Positions 36,801 through 44,476 of a stretch of DNA of 64,000 bases are shown here, piece after piece. Below the pieces are notes generated by a model. It searched no databases. It worked only from the letters and a program-made list of their open reading frames with translations, and was not told where the DNA came from. How positions within the stretch are numbered: the stretch's first letter is position 1; each line of letters starts with the position of its first letter. The translations under genes were made by a program, and so were the position numbers. Source of the stretch: Cristatella mucedo (Eukaryota; Bryozoa; Phylactolaemata; Cristatellidae); NCBI GenBank assembly GCA_009760855.2, contig WPIO01000046.1:1667501-1731500 (forward strand), given 5' to 3'.

Positions 36801-39800
36801 GAATGGTTCAGTGGCTGTTACTAACTAAAGAGTCCTACTAACCAGCAGCCCTAGGTGTCTCATGATACCTTGCTAGCCATGAATTCATGCTTACTGCTTC
36901 TTTTGCACTGATTTGTATGCAAAATACTTGGGTAGAAATCTGGTTCTCCAACGGTGCAATAAAAAGGCCTATTGCTATTATTATTATTCACCGAAGCTTC
37001 TGTAGAGGACTCACAATTAAGGTTATGATAAGATTACACAGGCACCAAACAAATAGTGTGGTCGGACGATGGGTGTGGTAGTCCAGGGATCTGATCTTTA
37101 AAATGCAGTTTCGTAGGTACATTAAAGTAAAGTAAGGTAAAGTAGCACATTGGCCAGCACAGTGCACACGGGTCTCAGATATGAGAGAAGTGAAAAAAGA
37201 ATTCATAAAAAACGCTTGTTACACAACAGAGCACGAATGAAAATAGTTACCCGAGGTGCCAGGACTTCGCGGCCGTGAGGTTGGAGGATTGCCACCAAAG
37301 TAACGTGGGCCGTCTTGTATGACTCCAGGGCCCGTGCCAATACTCCTGCCACTCATAGGCACAGTGAACAGATCGCCAGAGCACTCAGTGCTCTCAGCAT
37401 GCCTATGTCCATTCATGTGAAGGCCCAGACCATTACTGGATGTAAGCATGCTATATCTGGAGTCCTACGGACAGACAAAAGACAAGTACTTCAGCATTGA
37501 TGTCTTATAAACCAACAAAACATCGACTAAAGCCCAAGCCATTGCTAAAACATTGCTGTGACAGCAAAAAAATATTGACAGTAAGTACAACAAAGGCACT
37601 TTTCGCTTTATATACCATAACCTAGAAAACAAAAAGGATATGTCATGCCGTCACCGGGAATTGAACCATCGATCCTCATGATTAGAGACAAGATTCATAC
37701 CGAGCCAATATTGACTCAAGAACTTCCAAAGGGTTTATAACGATGCCGACAGCTAGCAGCTCTGAGGAGATTGTTGCTAGGGAGGGGAAAGCACTTATTT
37801 AATCGCATCAAAAAAGGCTATACCCATCACCTTTGATGGGATCAACAACTGACGAGGTAGTACAAACATTCGGCATCGTTTCCAGCAACACAACAGGCCC
37901 ATAAGCGGTTGTTACGCTGAAGAGCTTTCCATAGCACACACATTAAGTCTGTGGTTTCATAAGAAACTGGAAAGCCTACAACTTAAAATGAAAACATAAA
38001 CTGAAGCAAGAGGACAATACAAGCAATAAGTGGTTGAGAAGTTTTACCTATCTATGAACACCTGGAAAGGAAAGAAACTCCGATCATTCCGATTTGAATT
38101 GTTCTTTTTTAGAAGAAATAAATTTAGTGCCACTCGTCTTTAGTGATTCTACAAAAACACGATGTCTTTCCTTCATACTTTCTCTTTTAACTGATTAGCA
38201 TACAGGTGTAGGCTTGGTAAGAACAAATAAAATGCCCACCCAAATTTGGTCTCAAACCAAAATAAGGTCATACGCACACAACCTAAAAGTATGCTCAATC
38301 AATGAGAAGTATACCTTGCCAGCAGCAGCTTCCCTGATGTGTTGGATCGTCGTTGGGCCTTGCTCTTGAAGCACAACTTTTCGAGGTATCCACCGATTTG
38401 CACGCAGTTCTATTAGATCTTGAAGCAGGAATCTGATCCTCGATGGTAGCTCCTGGCATCCTGCTAGTGTCTTGATTCGGGCAAAGTACTGATCCATGAG
38501 ACCCTTCAGAAGCAACCAACCATAAGGAGCTATTAAAGGCAACTGGACAATACTACCAAATGGCTATAACAATGAGCACATTGTTTCAAGTATGTTAACA
38601 GTGACACAACTAGCGACAGTATTCATAAGAAAATACATAACTCATGCCAAATGCATTCATACAAATAAGACAACACAATAGCCAGAGTGAAATCCAAGTC
38701 AAACTACAGAAGACACCTTAACAATAACACTCCCACTGCAACAGGGTCCGACAGGAGAGCTGCAAAAGATGCAAATGAAAAATCCAAATAAGTAAGTGCA
38801 CTGTGCCCAAAACAATTGCAAAAAGGAACACACACCTTTGCTTTCTCGTGGTCCAGCCTTTGACCAATGGTGTTCAAGATTTGGCAAAGACACTCGATGT
38901 CTTCAGCCATGTCAGCCAGTCCGATATTGCGTTTTTTGTCAAGAAGCTGTTTGATACACATGTGAAGGATGTTTTCTTGTACCACTTCGAGCTTCCCAAG
39001 CTCCCCTTAATAGGAACAAGCAGAATAATGTCTCGGTTAGGAGGGGCATGACGCTTTTGTGTCCTTTCTGCTGCCACTGCATCGACTTCTTGCTGCCGCC
39101 AGGAAGTCTTGCGTTGCGCCCAACTGGCGGGAACGTCGCCGGCTAAATGCTCGGCAGCAGCCGAGCGAGTTGGCCAGCGAACAAAGCGCCCGCAAATGCT
39201 TCTTTGCAGAACGAATCACGATTAACGAATTCCGAGGGAGACAGCCATGCGCGCACGGCTGTGGCGGCCGGTCAGGAGCGCACGAGGCAGCCAGGCCACA
39301 AGCTGTGGCGGCAGCAGCACCATGCCTGCTTCCTGCCGGGCATCGAGTGCCAGTACTCCCCTTTCCCCCATCAGGACTATGCACAACCCATCTTAGTATG
39401 CCCGGGGGGTCCTAGACTAGGAGTAGTGTGCTAGCACTTCACGACCTAGGTCGTTAGCTGTGCAGTCCTGCAGCAGGCAATAAATTTTGTCATGCGTAAA
39501 TAAATATGTTGCTCCCTGATTATATACGGGTTAGACACGGTTCGCAGTAAAAAAAATTCTCATATGCGAAAGTCGTCTTGCGGAACTCGTGATCCCATTT
39601 CTAGCATGGCTGTCTTTTGAAAGGTACTAAAAACAAATACTCAATTGTTATACCAACGCTACAAGTATTTTCTCGACACTCTGCCATAAGACTTCTACTC
39701 TAGTTCAGCTAACCTGTATTCATACTCTGCTGCAGGTGCTTTGTGCCACTGCAAGAGCACCTGCCACGACTACCAAAGAACTGAACTTGACTTCAGCAGG

Positions 39801-42608
39801 ACTAGGCTTGTTAGGGCCATTTTGGGTTACGTGACTGTCCGGCACCGACCAGTAGGACCTGCTTGCAGGCTTGCCTCTGAGATTAGCATATTAATTCAAA
39901 AAATACTATATACATCAATCACAACTGCAACATGCAATAATAAGTGAGCATTTGTTCGGATGGACCTGCATCCCAGAATTGGTTCAGAATCTGTACATTT
40001 CAGTCCGAGGAGTCGAGCCGTGCGGAAAGTACGCGATCCTGCTACTGGTAAAAATTACATATTTCATTTGTATAGCACCCGAAGGGAACTGTATCTCTAT
40101 TCGGGTGCTTAACATATGCCACAGGTCTCGAACCCTTGTCTTCGGTTATCAAATAAAGGTGAGGGGCATATTAAACCCCCGGGAGAAACCAGGGCAGCAA
40201 AAGAAAAGCACCATATCCCTACTGCGCAGATTGAGCTCCACTGCCCGGGGTGAAAGTTCTAGAAAGTTCACGCCCTCGAGCTCATCTAGAAAATAGGCTA
40301 GTATGGACCGACGAGTTGGGTGACTCCATAAGCATGCCAGTAGGGTAACCAGGTAATGGAACCACAACCTACCTAATATGGGGAGATGGCTAACCTGTCT
40401 ACTACTGAAAAGCTAGAGGCCCGGTGGTAGCTCACGATACATTCATGATTGATGCCAGAAAACCGGAGCAGCTAGGATATGCATACCAATGAATTTAATG
40501 TTGCCCAGCATCTTCCGCTTTGCCAGTCGAAACCTCTGCAACTCCTCATCTGTGAGACCAGCCTTGTCAAAATCATTGGTGGCACGGCTTCGGTTTTCAA
40601 ATTCATCTTGGCACTTGCTGAGCAGCCACCGTCGAAATGACTACAAAGGCAAAACAAACTTGTGGGTTTAATACTTACCAGTGTATGCGAATGTTGAAAC
40701 GTTCAGCAAACATTCTACTTTTGAGTGCACATCCTCAGTGAGCTCAATGAAACCACGAAGAATGCTTGGCTTGAGGGTGTTCCATAAGCAGAATATCTGT
40801 GCATCTTCAGAGCTTTTATTGGTGGTAGTACAACCCCCAAGATTCCGAGGTACTGAGATAATAGGAGGCAATTGATCACGGCTGGCAATCGCACACCCTC
40901 TAATATAGGTAAACCAAGGTCAATTTGGGATCAGTCATAGCCATGCCAATCATCTAGAACAGCTTTGAGGTCAGATGTACATTAAGTTACACGACTAAAG
41001 CAAGAACACGGGTTAAACCGAAAGCTTACCTGGTTGAAGAAATTTAAAGTTTACGAAAACTGACACCGATAGTTTCAAGACTGCAAACGGTATGCTGCTT
41101 TTAGAAGCTAGCTAAGGATATCTCAAGGCTGGCTCTCTTAGGAATCATAGCCACTACTAACTACTAGTTGAACCAAGATGCCTGACATTGGATTCTCAGT
41201 ACAAGATTGAAGTCGTAGCCTTATCCAAATCAGACGAATCTGTTCGCCCTTTTTGTAGATGCCAGATGCGGCTCAAGCCAACTATGTAATGGTATCGATT
41301 TTAAGCAGACATTTCTAGCTCCAACCATTCATCTTATGAACGGCTGACATCACGTTCAACAATTGCCCTGCTAGGCTACAGCTGCCCTTTGCTTTATAAA
41401 TACAAGGCTAAAACCTGTTATAATCTTAAATAATACAATAAAACATCCAAGCCTAGTTTTTATCTAAAACAATACAGTAAAGTTGACGGCTTCGACATTA
41501 GTTTACTCTAAATTATAACTCCAAACTTAGTTGCTACACTGCTTCAAAGTGGCACCACAGCATTCCGATCGCAGTGCTTTGTACAACAAAGTAAGATCCA
41601 GCAACTACAAGCCTCCAAAAATACGCACATCGAAGCAAGAGCCACCACTGCAAAAAACTTGTTTGAGTGTCGTTCCATGCATCTATGTTCATAAGACAGC
41701 TTTACTCATGCAATTATACAATAGGCAAAATATTCATACGTGCCAACGAGGTATGCAGCAGGAAATTGTCATAAGAAGCCTAAATGAGCAAGGTAAGCAC
41801 TCAAGATTGCGACAATATGCTGAGCCAACCTACACTGTTGCTGGCTCTAGCCCGGTCCGATACAGTGGTTTCTCCGTTGCCAGATTGTTGGTAGTCGAAG
41901 TTAGGAGTGTCGATGGCTAGTCGCAAGCATAGCTGAGCATACAAAGGACTGTATCTTGGCTCATCTATAGCCTTGTTGAAGATCTGCATTATCAAGGTAT
42001 AAAAAAAAAACAGTAAGCAGCCACAGGCAAGCAAGGAATCCAGCACAGACGGTATTTGCTGTGTTTCACCTACCAGTGTTATAATTCCCCTCAAGATTGG
42101 CTCGGATGTAATGCCAACATTAAGGAGCTCCAAACAAAGCTTGTCAAATCTTTCGGGTGTCAACTTGTTAAGAATCCTAAAAAGACACGACACTTGAGCA
42201 TCATTCCCTTTCGTAATCCGACCCAAAGGCCATCGAAAAGCTTTTAACCAGCAACAGCAAAACCCTTTCATGACAATGCATATTTACCCACGGACTCGAC
42301 GGAAGATGTGTTCATACTGTTCGTCGTTTGAGCTATCATACTTCTTCACGCTGCTGGCTTCCAGCCGCCGAGGGTTCGAGTTGCTGCTATGCTGAGGGAA
42401 CTCAGCAGATCTAGTGTTAAAATTCTCATCGTCTTTTAAGCGAACGACATGCCGAAAATACGCCAGTTAGAGATAAGCCAATAATACGCCAGCTTAAGAG
42501 ACAAATTCGAGAGCGGTTTTACCTTCTAGCTGCTCGCACACCCCCGTTGCATGAAGATGCGACGCCCAGTGATTTCTCCGGTGCTTCCAGTATTAGGTAC
42601 TTCCACAC
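23138..42608 (-). CDS. eIF4G2 / DAP5 (p97, NAT1) translation initiation factor, 18 coding exons
   Basis: A scaffold that supports cap-independent and eIF4E-independent translation initiation by binding eIF3 and eIF4A in the cytoplasm. I joined 18 exons (listed separately). All junctions are GT-AG and phase-consistent, giving about 957 residues (human 907). Residues about 66-325 form the MIF4G domain (I-L-N-K-L-T-P-E-R-F-D-K-L-C, P-L-Y-A-Q-L-C-L-R-L, K-M-L-G-N-I-K-F-I-G-E-L, E-L-P-S-R-I-R-F-L-L-Q-D). Residues about 360-520 are a low-complexity linker keeping the family motif G-T-G-P-G-V-I-Q-D. Residues about 530-730 form the MA3 domain. Residues about 735-957 form the W2 (eIF5C) domain, ending in W-L-T-W-L-E and an acidic tail. 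No ATG occurs in frame before exon 5, matching the GUG start known for vertebrate DAP5. No inactivating lesion was seen. Intron repeats are mostly LINEs and SINEs. Confidence 0.95.
23271..23640 (-). mobile_element. LINE-B 3' end in the last eIF4G2 intron
   Basis: Same orientation as the gene. Covers the RT C-terminus and 3' UTR and ends in (ATT)n at about 23271-23290, only a few bases from the exon 18 acceptor. The 5' end is truncated at 23640 within the L-R-P type C-terminal region. Confidence 0.85.
23810..23931 (-). CDS. eIF4G2 exon 17 (W2, acidic boxes)
   Basis: Acceptor taattgcag, donor gtaagt, phase 1 in and 0 out. Encodes L-L-R-L-F-M-H-L-Y-D-M-E-I-V, then E-E-A-F-L-E-W-K-E-E and Y-P-G-K-G-P-A-L-F-Q. 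The preceding intron (6270 bases) is the longest in the gene and is full of LINEs. Confidence 0.96.
24300..24733 (-). mobile_element. LINE-B copy, 3' part (split by a later insertion)
   Basis: Diverged 3' UTR and RT C-terminus. The match stops at CCAATGGGGGAGT and resumes at 27492 with GGAGTAGATCTGACAGGTAG, the next bases of the element. The two parts are one old copy interrupted by 24734-27491. Confidence 0.75.
24811..24887. repeat. (TA)n microsatellite
   Basis: About 38 uninterrupted TA units within the insertion in eIF4G2 intron 16. Confidence 0.95.
25240..27420 (-). mobile_element. LINE-B, best-preserved copy (5'-truncated)
   Basis: About 2.2 kb on the minus strand. It holds the end of the endonuclease-RT linker, an almost unbroken reverse transcriptase, the C-terminal domain, the 3' UTR with the AAAGCGCC...GGGTGC tail hairpin, and an (ATT)n end at 25243-25265. 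The endonuclease is absent because the copy is truncated at 27420. Best reference for the family in this window. Probably L2/CR1-clade by its motifs. Confidence 0.88.
26115..27419 (-). pseudogene. Reverse transcriptase fragment of LINE-B
   Basis: Open from the truncation point at about 27419 to a stop at 26115. The first ATG is at 27281 (388 codons from there). Motifs in order: N-Y-R-P-V-S-L-L-P-F-L-S-K-T-L-E, F-R-A-N-H-S-T-E-S-A-L-L-R, L-D-L-S-A-A-F-D-T-I-D-H-K, G-V-H-Q-S-S-V-L-G-P (usual form G-V-P-Q-G-S-V-L-G-P) and the catalytic F-Y-A-D-D-T-Q-L-Y-L. Just before the stop the frame shifts relative to the C-terminal domain (N-L-L-A-M-G-K in other copies). With no endonuclease it cannot act alone. 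Confidence 0.85.
27492..28590 (-). mobile_element. LINE-B copy, 5' part of the split element
   Basis: Continues the copy at 24300-24733: RT C-terminus, Y-V-D-G-T-Q-L-Y-L-C-F-D-P (degraded catalytic block), A-A-F-N-T-I-Y. The match fades out near 28590. Several frameshifts. Confidence 0.75.
28591..29164. other. Intronic DNA, nothing recognised
   Basis: Part of eIF4G2 intron 16 with no repeat shared elsewhere in the window. Confidence 0.4.
29165..29925 (-). mobile_element. LINE-A C-terminal fragment in eIF4G2 intron 16
   Basis: Minus-strand translation gives A-G-L-P-K-K-A-T-R-P-L-Q-L-T-M-N-M-D-A-R, H-G-L-A-P-S-Y-L-A-E-L-V and S-A-G-P-R-L-W-N-S-L-P-Q-F, the LINE-A C-terminus. Well preserved over about 150 codons. 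Both ends truncated. Confidence 0.85.
30202..30298 (-). CDS. eIF4G2 exon 16 (W2)
   Basis: Acceptor tcgtttcag, donor gtacgg, phase 0 in and 1 out. Encodes S-V-L-Q-R-F-L-H-D, A-I-Y-A-V-Q-V and L-K-F-P-K-G. Confidence 0.94.
31012..31040. repeat. (AAT)n microsatellite
   Basis: About nine AAT units followed by GCACTTTATAGATA, probably a decayed minus-strand LINE-B or SINE tail, in eIF4G2 intron 15. Confidence 0.7.
31449..31569 (-). CDS. eIF4G2 exon 15 (W2)
   Basis: Acceptor tcttgttggtag, donor gtataa, phase 2 in and 0 out. Encodes I-I-K-F-V-V-S-T-N, an Ala-rich loop, then V-E-Q-E-K-S-L-L-E-K-F-K (human L-E-Q-E-K-Q-L-L-L-S-F-K). Confidence 0.92.
31751..31964 (-). CDS. eIF4G2 exon 14 (W2)
   Basis: Acceptor gcttgtattgcag, donor gtaagt, phase 1 in and 2 out. 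Encodes G-I-G-F-L-A-P and A-L-F-K-W-I-K-Q-N-I-D. A second in-phase acceptor 22-24 bases upstream (tattccag) could add eight residues. I chose the downstream one because it matches the human length. Confidence 0.85.
32020..32220 (-). mobile_element. SINE-1 copy in eIF4G2 intron 13
   Basis: The plus strand starts TTTGTATAGTGCCCTAAGAGA (inverted tail) and ends GGGCCAAACCAGCG (inverted tRNA-like head), interrupted by a short local duplication of a CCTTGGTC-containing segment. Same family as 44288-44425. Confidence 0.65.
32335..32665 (-). CDS. eIF4G2 exon 13 (MA3 end to W2)
   Basis: Acceptor ttgattttgcag, donor gtagtg, phase 0 in and 1 out. 110 codons. Contains an acidic/Ser stretch, the repeated A-R-L-A-S-E-L-V helix, and L-V-L-Q-H-L-A matching the human C-L-Q-Q-L-A motif. 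Confidence 0.93.
32998..33125 (-). mobile_element. SINE-2 copy in eIF4G2 intron 12
   Basis: On the minus strand a tRNA-like head with an A-box-like TAGGTGAGGCAGTTGC and a good B box (GGGTTCGAATCC) is followed by GAGCCTTTTAGGCTCTTTGC and a tail ending GAGGCTGTTAATTA. That tail is shared with 61515-61665. It lacks the LINE-B tail. Confidence 0.65.
33474..33553 (-). CDS. eIF4G2 exon 12 (MA3)
   Basis: 80 bases, acceptor tattctgcag, donor gttcgt, phase 1 in and 0 out. Encodes D-N-V-I-A-N-I-A-L-M-I-S-S-I-K and T-T-K-D-I-L-E. Confidence 0.85.
33684..33736 (-). CDS. eIF4G2 exon 11 (MA3 micro-exon)
   Basis: 53 bases, acceptor ttattgttttag, donor gtatat, phase 2 in and 1 out. Encodes S-L-V-S-H-A-V-C-S-F-M-M-S-I-L-N-K-T. 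This is the only frame and acceptor compatible with both neighbours. Confidence 0.85.
34055..34233 (-). CDS. eIF4G2 exon 10 (start of MA3)
   Basis: Acceptor attttgtag, donor gtgagt, phase 0 in and 2 out. A lysine-rich lead-in (K-T-E-K-Q-K-T-K-K-P) and the first MA3 helices S-V-E-E-L-D-K-H-I-S-C-Y-L-D-L. Confidence 0.9.
34580..34941 (-). CDS. eIF4G2 exon 9 (linker)
   Basis: Acceptor gtgctttag, donor gttagt, phase 1 in and 0 out. Contains P-P-R-F-H-K-R-G and D-D-V-S-L-R-P-V-V-S-F, matching P-P-R-F-S-K-K-G and E-I-S-L-R-P of the human linker. The rest is Gly/Ser/Gln-rich. Confidence 0.9.
35370..36318. repeat. Foldback (inverted-repeat) element, about 0.95 kb, in eIF4G2 intron 8
   Basis: Arms 35370-35820 and 35881-36318 are reverse complements along their whole length, at roughly three-quarters identity by eye, around a 60-base loop. 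Shared landmarks include TACCTTTCAAAAGA, CATAAAGTGAAAGCATT/CGTAAAGTGAAAGCATT, ATGTACAAATAAAA, TTGTGACTT and TTTCGGTTGGA. No ORF with transposase features. A third, single arm lies at 39480-39660, so it is a dispersed repeat. Confidence 0.8.
36330..36760 (+). mobile_element. Degenerate LINE-C (L2-like) C-terminal fragment
   Basis: Forward translation shows L-N-R-L-Q-L-V-P-N-S-A-A and H-I-T-P-L-L-V-E-L, the C-terminal block common to L2-like elements, with stops. The nucleotide sequence differs from LINE-A and LINE-B. A related scrap lies near 56570-56660. Confidence 0.5.
37251..37464 (-). CDS. eIF4G2 exon 8 (linker)
   Basis: Acceptor tgtccgtag, donor gtaact, phase 0 in and 1 out. Low-complexity Gly/Ser/Pro sequence containing the conserved S-I-G-T-G-P-G-V-I-Q-D. 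Confidence 0.9.
37645..37735 (-). repeat. tRNA-like sequence, probably a SINE head or tRNA pseudogene
   Basis: On the minus strand a TTGGCTCGGTATG A-box-like block and GATGGTTCAATTCCCGG (B box) lie about 50 bases apart, followed by GTGACGGCATGACA. I cannot fold a clean acceptor stem, so it is not called a functional tRNA gene. Lies in eIF4G2 intron 7. Confidence 0.4.
38315..38503 (-). CDS. eIF4G2 exon 7 (end of MIF4G)
   Basis: 63 codons, phase 0 both sides, acceptor gcttctgaag, donor gtatac. Encodes L-M-D-Q-Y-F-A-R, then E-L-P-S-R-I-R-F-L-L-Q-D and R-W-I-P-R-K. Confidence 0.95.
38836..39005 (-). CDS. eIF4G2 exon 6 (MIF4G)
   Basis: Acceptor cctattaag, donor gtgtgt, phase 1 in and 0 out. Encodes G-E-L-G-K-L-E-V-V-Q-E-N-I-L-H through C-L-C-Q-I-L-N-T-I-G and L-D-H-E-K-A-K. 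Confidence 0.95.
39480..39660 (+). repeat. Single arm of the foldback repeat family
   Basis: Matches the right arm of 35881-36318, including GATCCCATTTCTAGCATGGC, TGTCTTTTGAAAGGTAC and a following CAATTGTT. Only one arm is present. Lies in eIF4G2 intron 5. Confidence 0.7.
40058..40215 (-). mobile_element. SINE-1 copy in eIF4G2 intron 5
   Basis: The inverted tail (TTTGTATAGCACCCGAAGGGA) is followed by inverted B-box-like TCTCGAACCC and ends near AAACCAGGGCAGC. Same layout as the 44.3 kb copy but more diverged in the head. Confidence 0.65.
40487..40640 (-). CDS. eIF4G2 exon 5 (MIF4G)
   Basis: Acceptor gcctttgtag, donor gtatgc, phase 0 in and 1 out. Encodes S-F-R-R-W-L-L-S-K-C-Q-D-E-F-E-N-R through K-M-L-G-N-I-K-F-I-G. 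It contains the first in-frame ATG of the whole ORF, about residue 196. Confidence 0.94.
41834..41983 (-). CDS. eIF4G2 exon 4 (MIF4G)
   Basis: 50 codons, phase 0 both sides, acceptor ataatgcag, donor gtaggt. Encodes I-F-N-K-A-I-D-E-P-R-Y-S-P-L-Y-A-Q-L-C-L and a variable loop rich in Gly/Thr/Ser. Confidence 0.93.
42074..42176 (-). CDS. eIF4G2 exon 3 (MIF4G helix 1-2)
   Basis: Acceptor tctttttag, donor gtaggt, phase 2 in and 0 out. Encodes I-L-N-K-L-T-P-E-R-F-D-K-L-C-L-E-L-L-N-V, almost identical to the vertebrate protein. Confidence 0.93.
42288..42410 (-). CDS. eIF4G2 exon 2
   Basis: Acceptor aacactag, donor gtaaat, phase 2 on both sides. Encodes R-R-S-A-E-F and leads into the conserved H-I-F-R-R-V-R-G at the start of MIF4G. 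Confidence 0.85.
42523..42608 (-). CDS. eIF4G2 exon 1 (possible GUG start)
   Basis: The in-frame GTG is at 42608-42606 and a TAG stop lies five codons upstream (42623-42621). The exon ends GCTAGAAG before donor gtaaaa, phase 2. The stretch ending CGCCAG just before could instead be an acceptor, with a further 5' exon upstream, so the start is provisional. The 28 codons are variable in the family. Confidence 0.55.
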
Positions 42609-43500
42609 TGGCGATAAAAACTAGTTATACTTCCTCTACAAATGGCAAAGAAAATTAGGTAAACTCGACCGAAAAACGCAACACCAATAAAGCACACGCA
42701 TACATTTTAACACACTTTGATCTTAGCCATAAGGCCGAGACTACGGTACGGTGAAAAAAGCGCCGGCGAGTGGCTGGCACGAAAGCTAAGCCTCATCATT
42801 GACGCACCGCGCTATTGGCAAGTAGCGGTAGATCTTATATTACCTTATAACTACTCAGCGCCATTTACACAGACTTCTCCTTTACCACGGAAACCGAAAG
42901 ATGCGACCACAAGCGATACGTGAACAAGCTTTAATCCCCATAATTTGACGATACTTATATAGCACGCGGGCAGCCAGACCTAAGCCGAGAGATCTTCGAA
43001 TGAAAAGATATGCGATAAAACGGCGATCGTCATTTTAAGAACATCGCTTACATCAATCCCCGAAACGTGGTAACGAAGCAGGACGGTCTAATTAACATGA
43101 GCTGAATTGAAGGCCGACAAAGAAGACCCAAAATGGGCAGCAGCAGTCGTGCGGATCATAAGCCACTAATAACCACATATTCCTTACCGATTTTCAGCGC
43201 GGGTTAGCCGGTGAATTCAACGGGAACCACCAGTTGCGAATTGATGCAGTCGCACGACTGGAATGAACCTACGAGGAATACCTATGAGCACCTCTGTTAG
43301 TTGTGCCACTGCGCAACTTCCTGTTTAGTCAGTACCCGGATGACGCTGCTCCTCCAGTATTGCCAGGAGGTATGAACCTCGCAGCTTTCTTTTCACTGAT
43401 TGGCTGGTCAGCTAGGTGTAAACAATAAATTTAAATACTTAGAGTCACTAGTAATGTTTTAAAAGTAATTTCAAATGAATGTCTACGACATCACTTGCTC
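42609..43500. other. Presumed 5' flank of eIF4G2
   Basis: No gene recognised. It should contain the eIF4G2 promoter or a non-coding first exon. I see no TATA box at a convincing place. It contains a short U2-like sequence (listed separately). Confidence 0.35.
42711..42740 (-). ncRNA. U2 snRNA 5'-end fragment (pseudogene)
   Basis: The minus strand reads TCTCGGCCTTATGGCTAAGA followed by TCAAAGTGTG, matching nucleotides about 7-36 of U2 snRNA in the CUUAUGG form that I recall from arthropod U2. The match starts after the first six U2 bases and ends exactly where the branch-site-pairing GUAGUA should begin. No Sm site or later stem-loops follow, so it is a fragment and not a gene. Confidence 0.6.
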
Positions 43501-43504
43501 GGAG

Positions 43505-43655
43505 TTATCCGTTCACATCCGGTAAAGTCGTGAAAGCCGTGACTTGAACCTCGGAACACTGACCGTCCCTCCACCGGCCGAGGCATGTACGACCCGTTGA
43601 CCACTCCGGTAAAATATCCAGTTGGTTTTGCCAACTTCTCAAGCTACACAGCTGA
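43505..43655 (-). mobile_element. tRNA(Ser/Leu)-like SINE head
   Basis: On the minus strand ACCGGAGTGGTCAACGG (A box), then GTACATGCCTCGGCCGGTGG and GACGGTCAGTGTTCC (a long variable-arm-like segment), then GAGGTTCAAGTCACGG (B box). The spacing suits a class II tRNA origin. No tail repeat was identified. A single copy in this window. Confidence 0.5.
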
Positions 43656-43849
43656 GGCATTGTTATGATCGCCCGATAATGTCCAGACCGTGTCATAAAA
43701 TAATGTCGTTCTTACATTAGTAATGCATCGTGCCGCTCATAAGCCTCGGCCTATCGCGTTTATTTCAGAAGCCGCTCAGTTAGCATTCAGCTGTCAAGCT
43801 ATTAGTTCGTAAACGCTGGGTATTGCACTATCCACATAAAGATTTGTGT

Positions 43850-44287
43850 ATATCCGTCTGTAACTCCACAAAGTCATAAAGACCATGTGGGAGTTACCCA
43901 GGAGAGTTTTGCATAGTGAACTCACAGCCTAAGCGGCTTTCGGTACGCATTCGGTAGCCAACAGACTTCATCTCACGCAATAAAGAGAATTTGGGACGCA
44001 TAGCAGAGTCAGGAGAACAGTTGAGGTAGTGAGTAGCATGGAAGTGGCAGCTCAGAACCGCTGGAAAGGATGAGCCATAGTCGGCAGCAGAAGAGTAGTT
44101 GTCGTTGCTTAAGAATCGTGGAAGAAAGTTCCACAATGTAGGACATTCAGAGCTAACGTTCTCTCACCAACGGGTCTTTAAGCTGAGGAATGGAACAGCT
44201 AGTTTATTGTCCATACATGACCTGAGGGCAAGAGAAGGCTGGAGCAGGTGCAGCAGTTGAGCTAGGTACAGAGGAGCCAAGCCGTAT
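43850..44287 (-). mobile_element. LINE-A 3' end
   Basis: Starts on the plus strand with the inverted 3' terminus (CCGTCTGTAACTCCACAAAG) and continues through the LINE-A C-terminus until 44287, where it is cut by the SINE-1 copy. Confidence 0.8.
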
Positions 44288-44425
44288 AATATAATAATAA
44301 TTCATTTATATAGCGCCCCATGAGAACTTAATCTCTATTCAGGCGCTTCACATATGCCTCGGGGCTCGAGTCCACGACCTCAGTCAGGCCTTGGTCGGAG
44401 CTAGCACCTTAACCGCTAGACCAAA
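44288..44425 (-). mobile_element. SINE-1, best copy: tRNA-derived head with LINE-B-type tail
   Basis: On the minus strand the A box TGGTCTAGCGGTTAAGG (about 44403-44419) and B box GGACTCGAGCCC (44362-44373) are followed by GAAGCGCCTGAATAGAGATT, AAGTTCTCATGGGGCGC and an (ATT)n end. The final about 50 bases match the 3' end of LINE-B, including the complementary GCGCC/GGGCGC pair. This is the usual design of a SINE moved by a partner LINE. Confidence 0.75.
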
Positions 44426-44451
44426 CCAGCAAAAGAACTACAAATGTGTTT

Positions 44452-44476
44452 TTATTATTATTATTATTATTATTAG
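44452..44476. repeat. (TTA)n microsatellite
   Basis: Eight TTA units just downstream of the SINE-1 copy. Confidence 0.85.

Noticed and set aside
37645-37735. Functional tRNA gene
   Set aside because: A- and B-box-like words are present but no clean seven-base-pair acceptor stem or anticodon arm could be drawn, so it is kept only as a tRNA-like repeat.
42711-42740. Functional U2 snRNA gene
   Set aside because: Only about 30 bases match. The branch-site-pairing sequence, Sm site and downstream stem-loops are absent.
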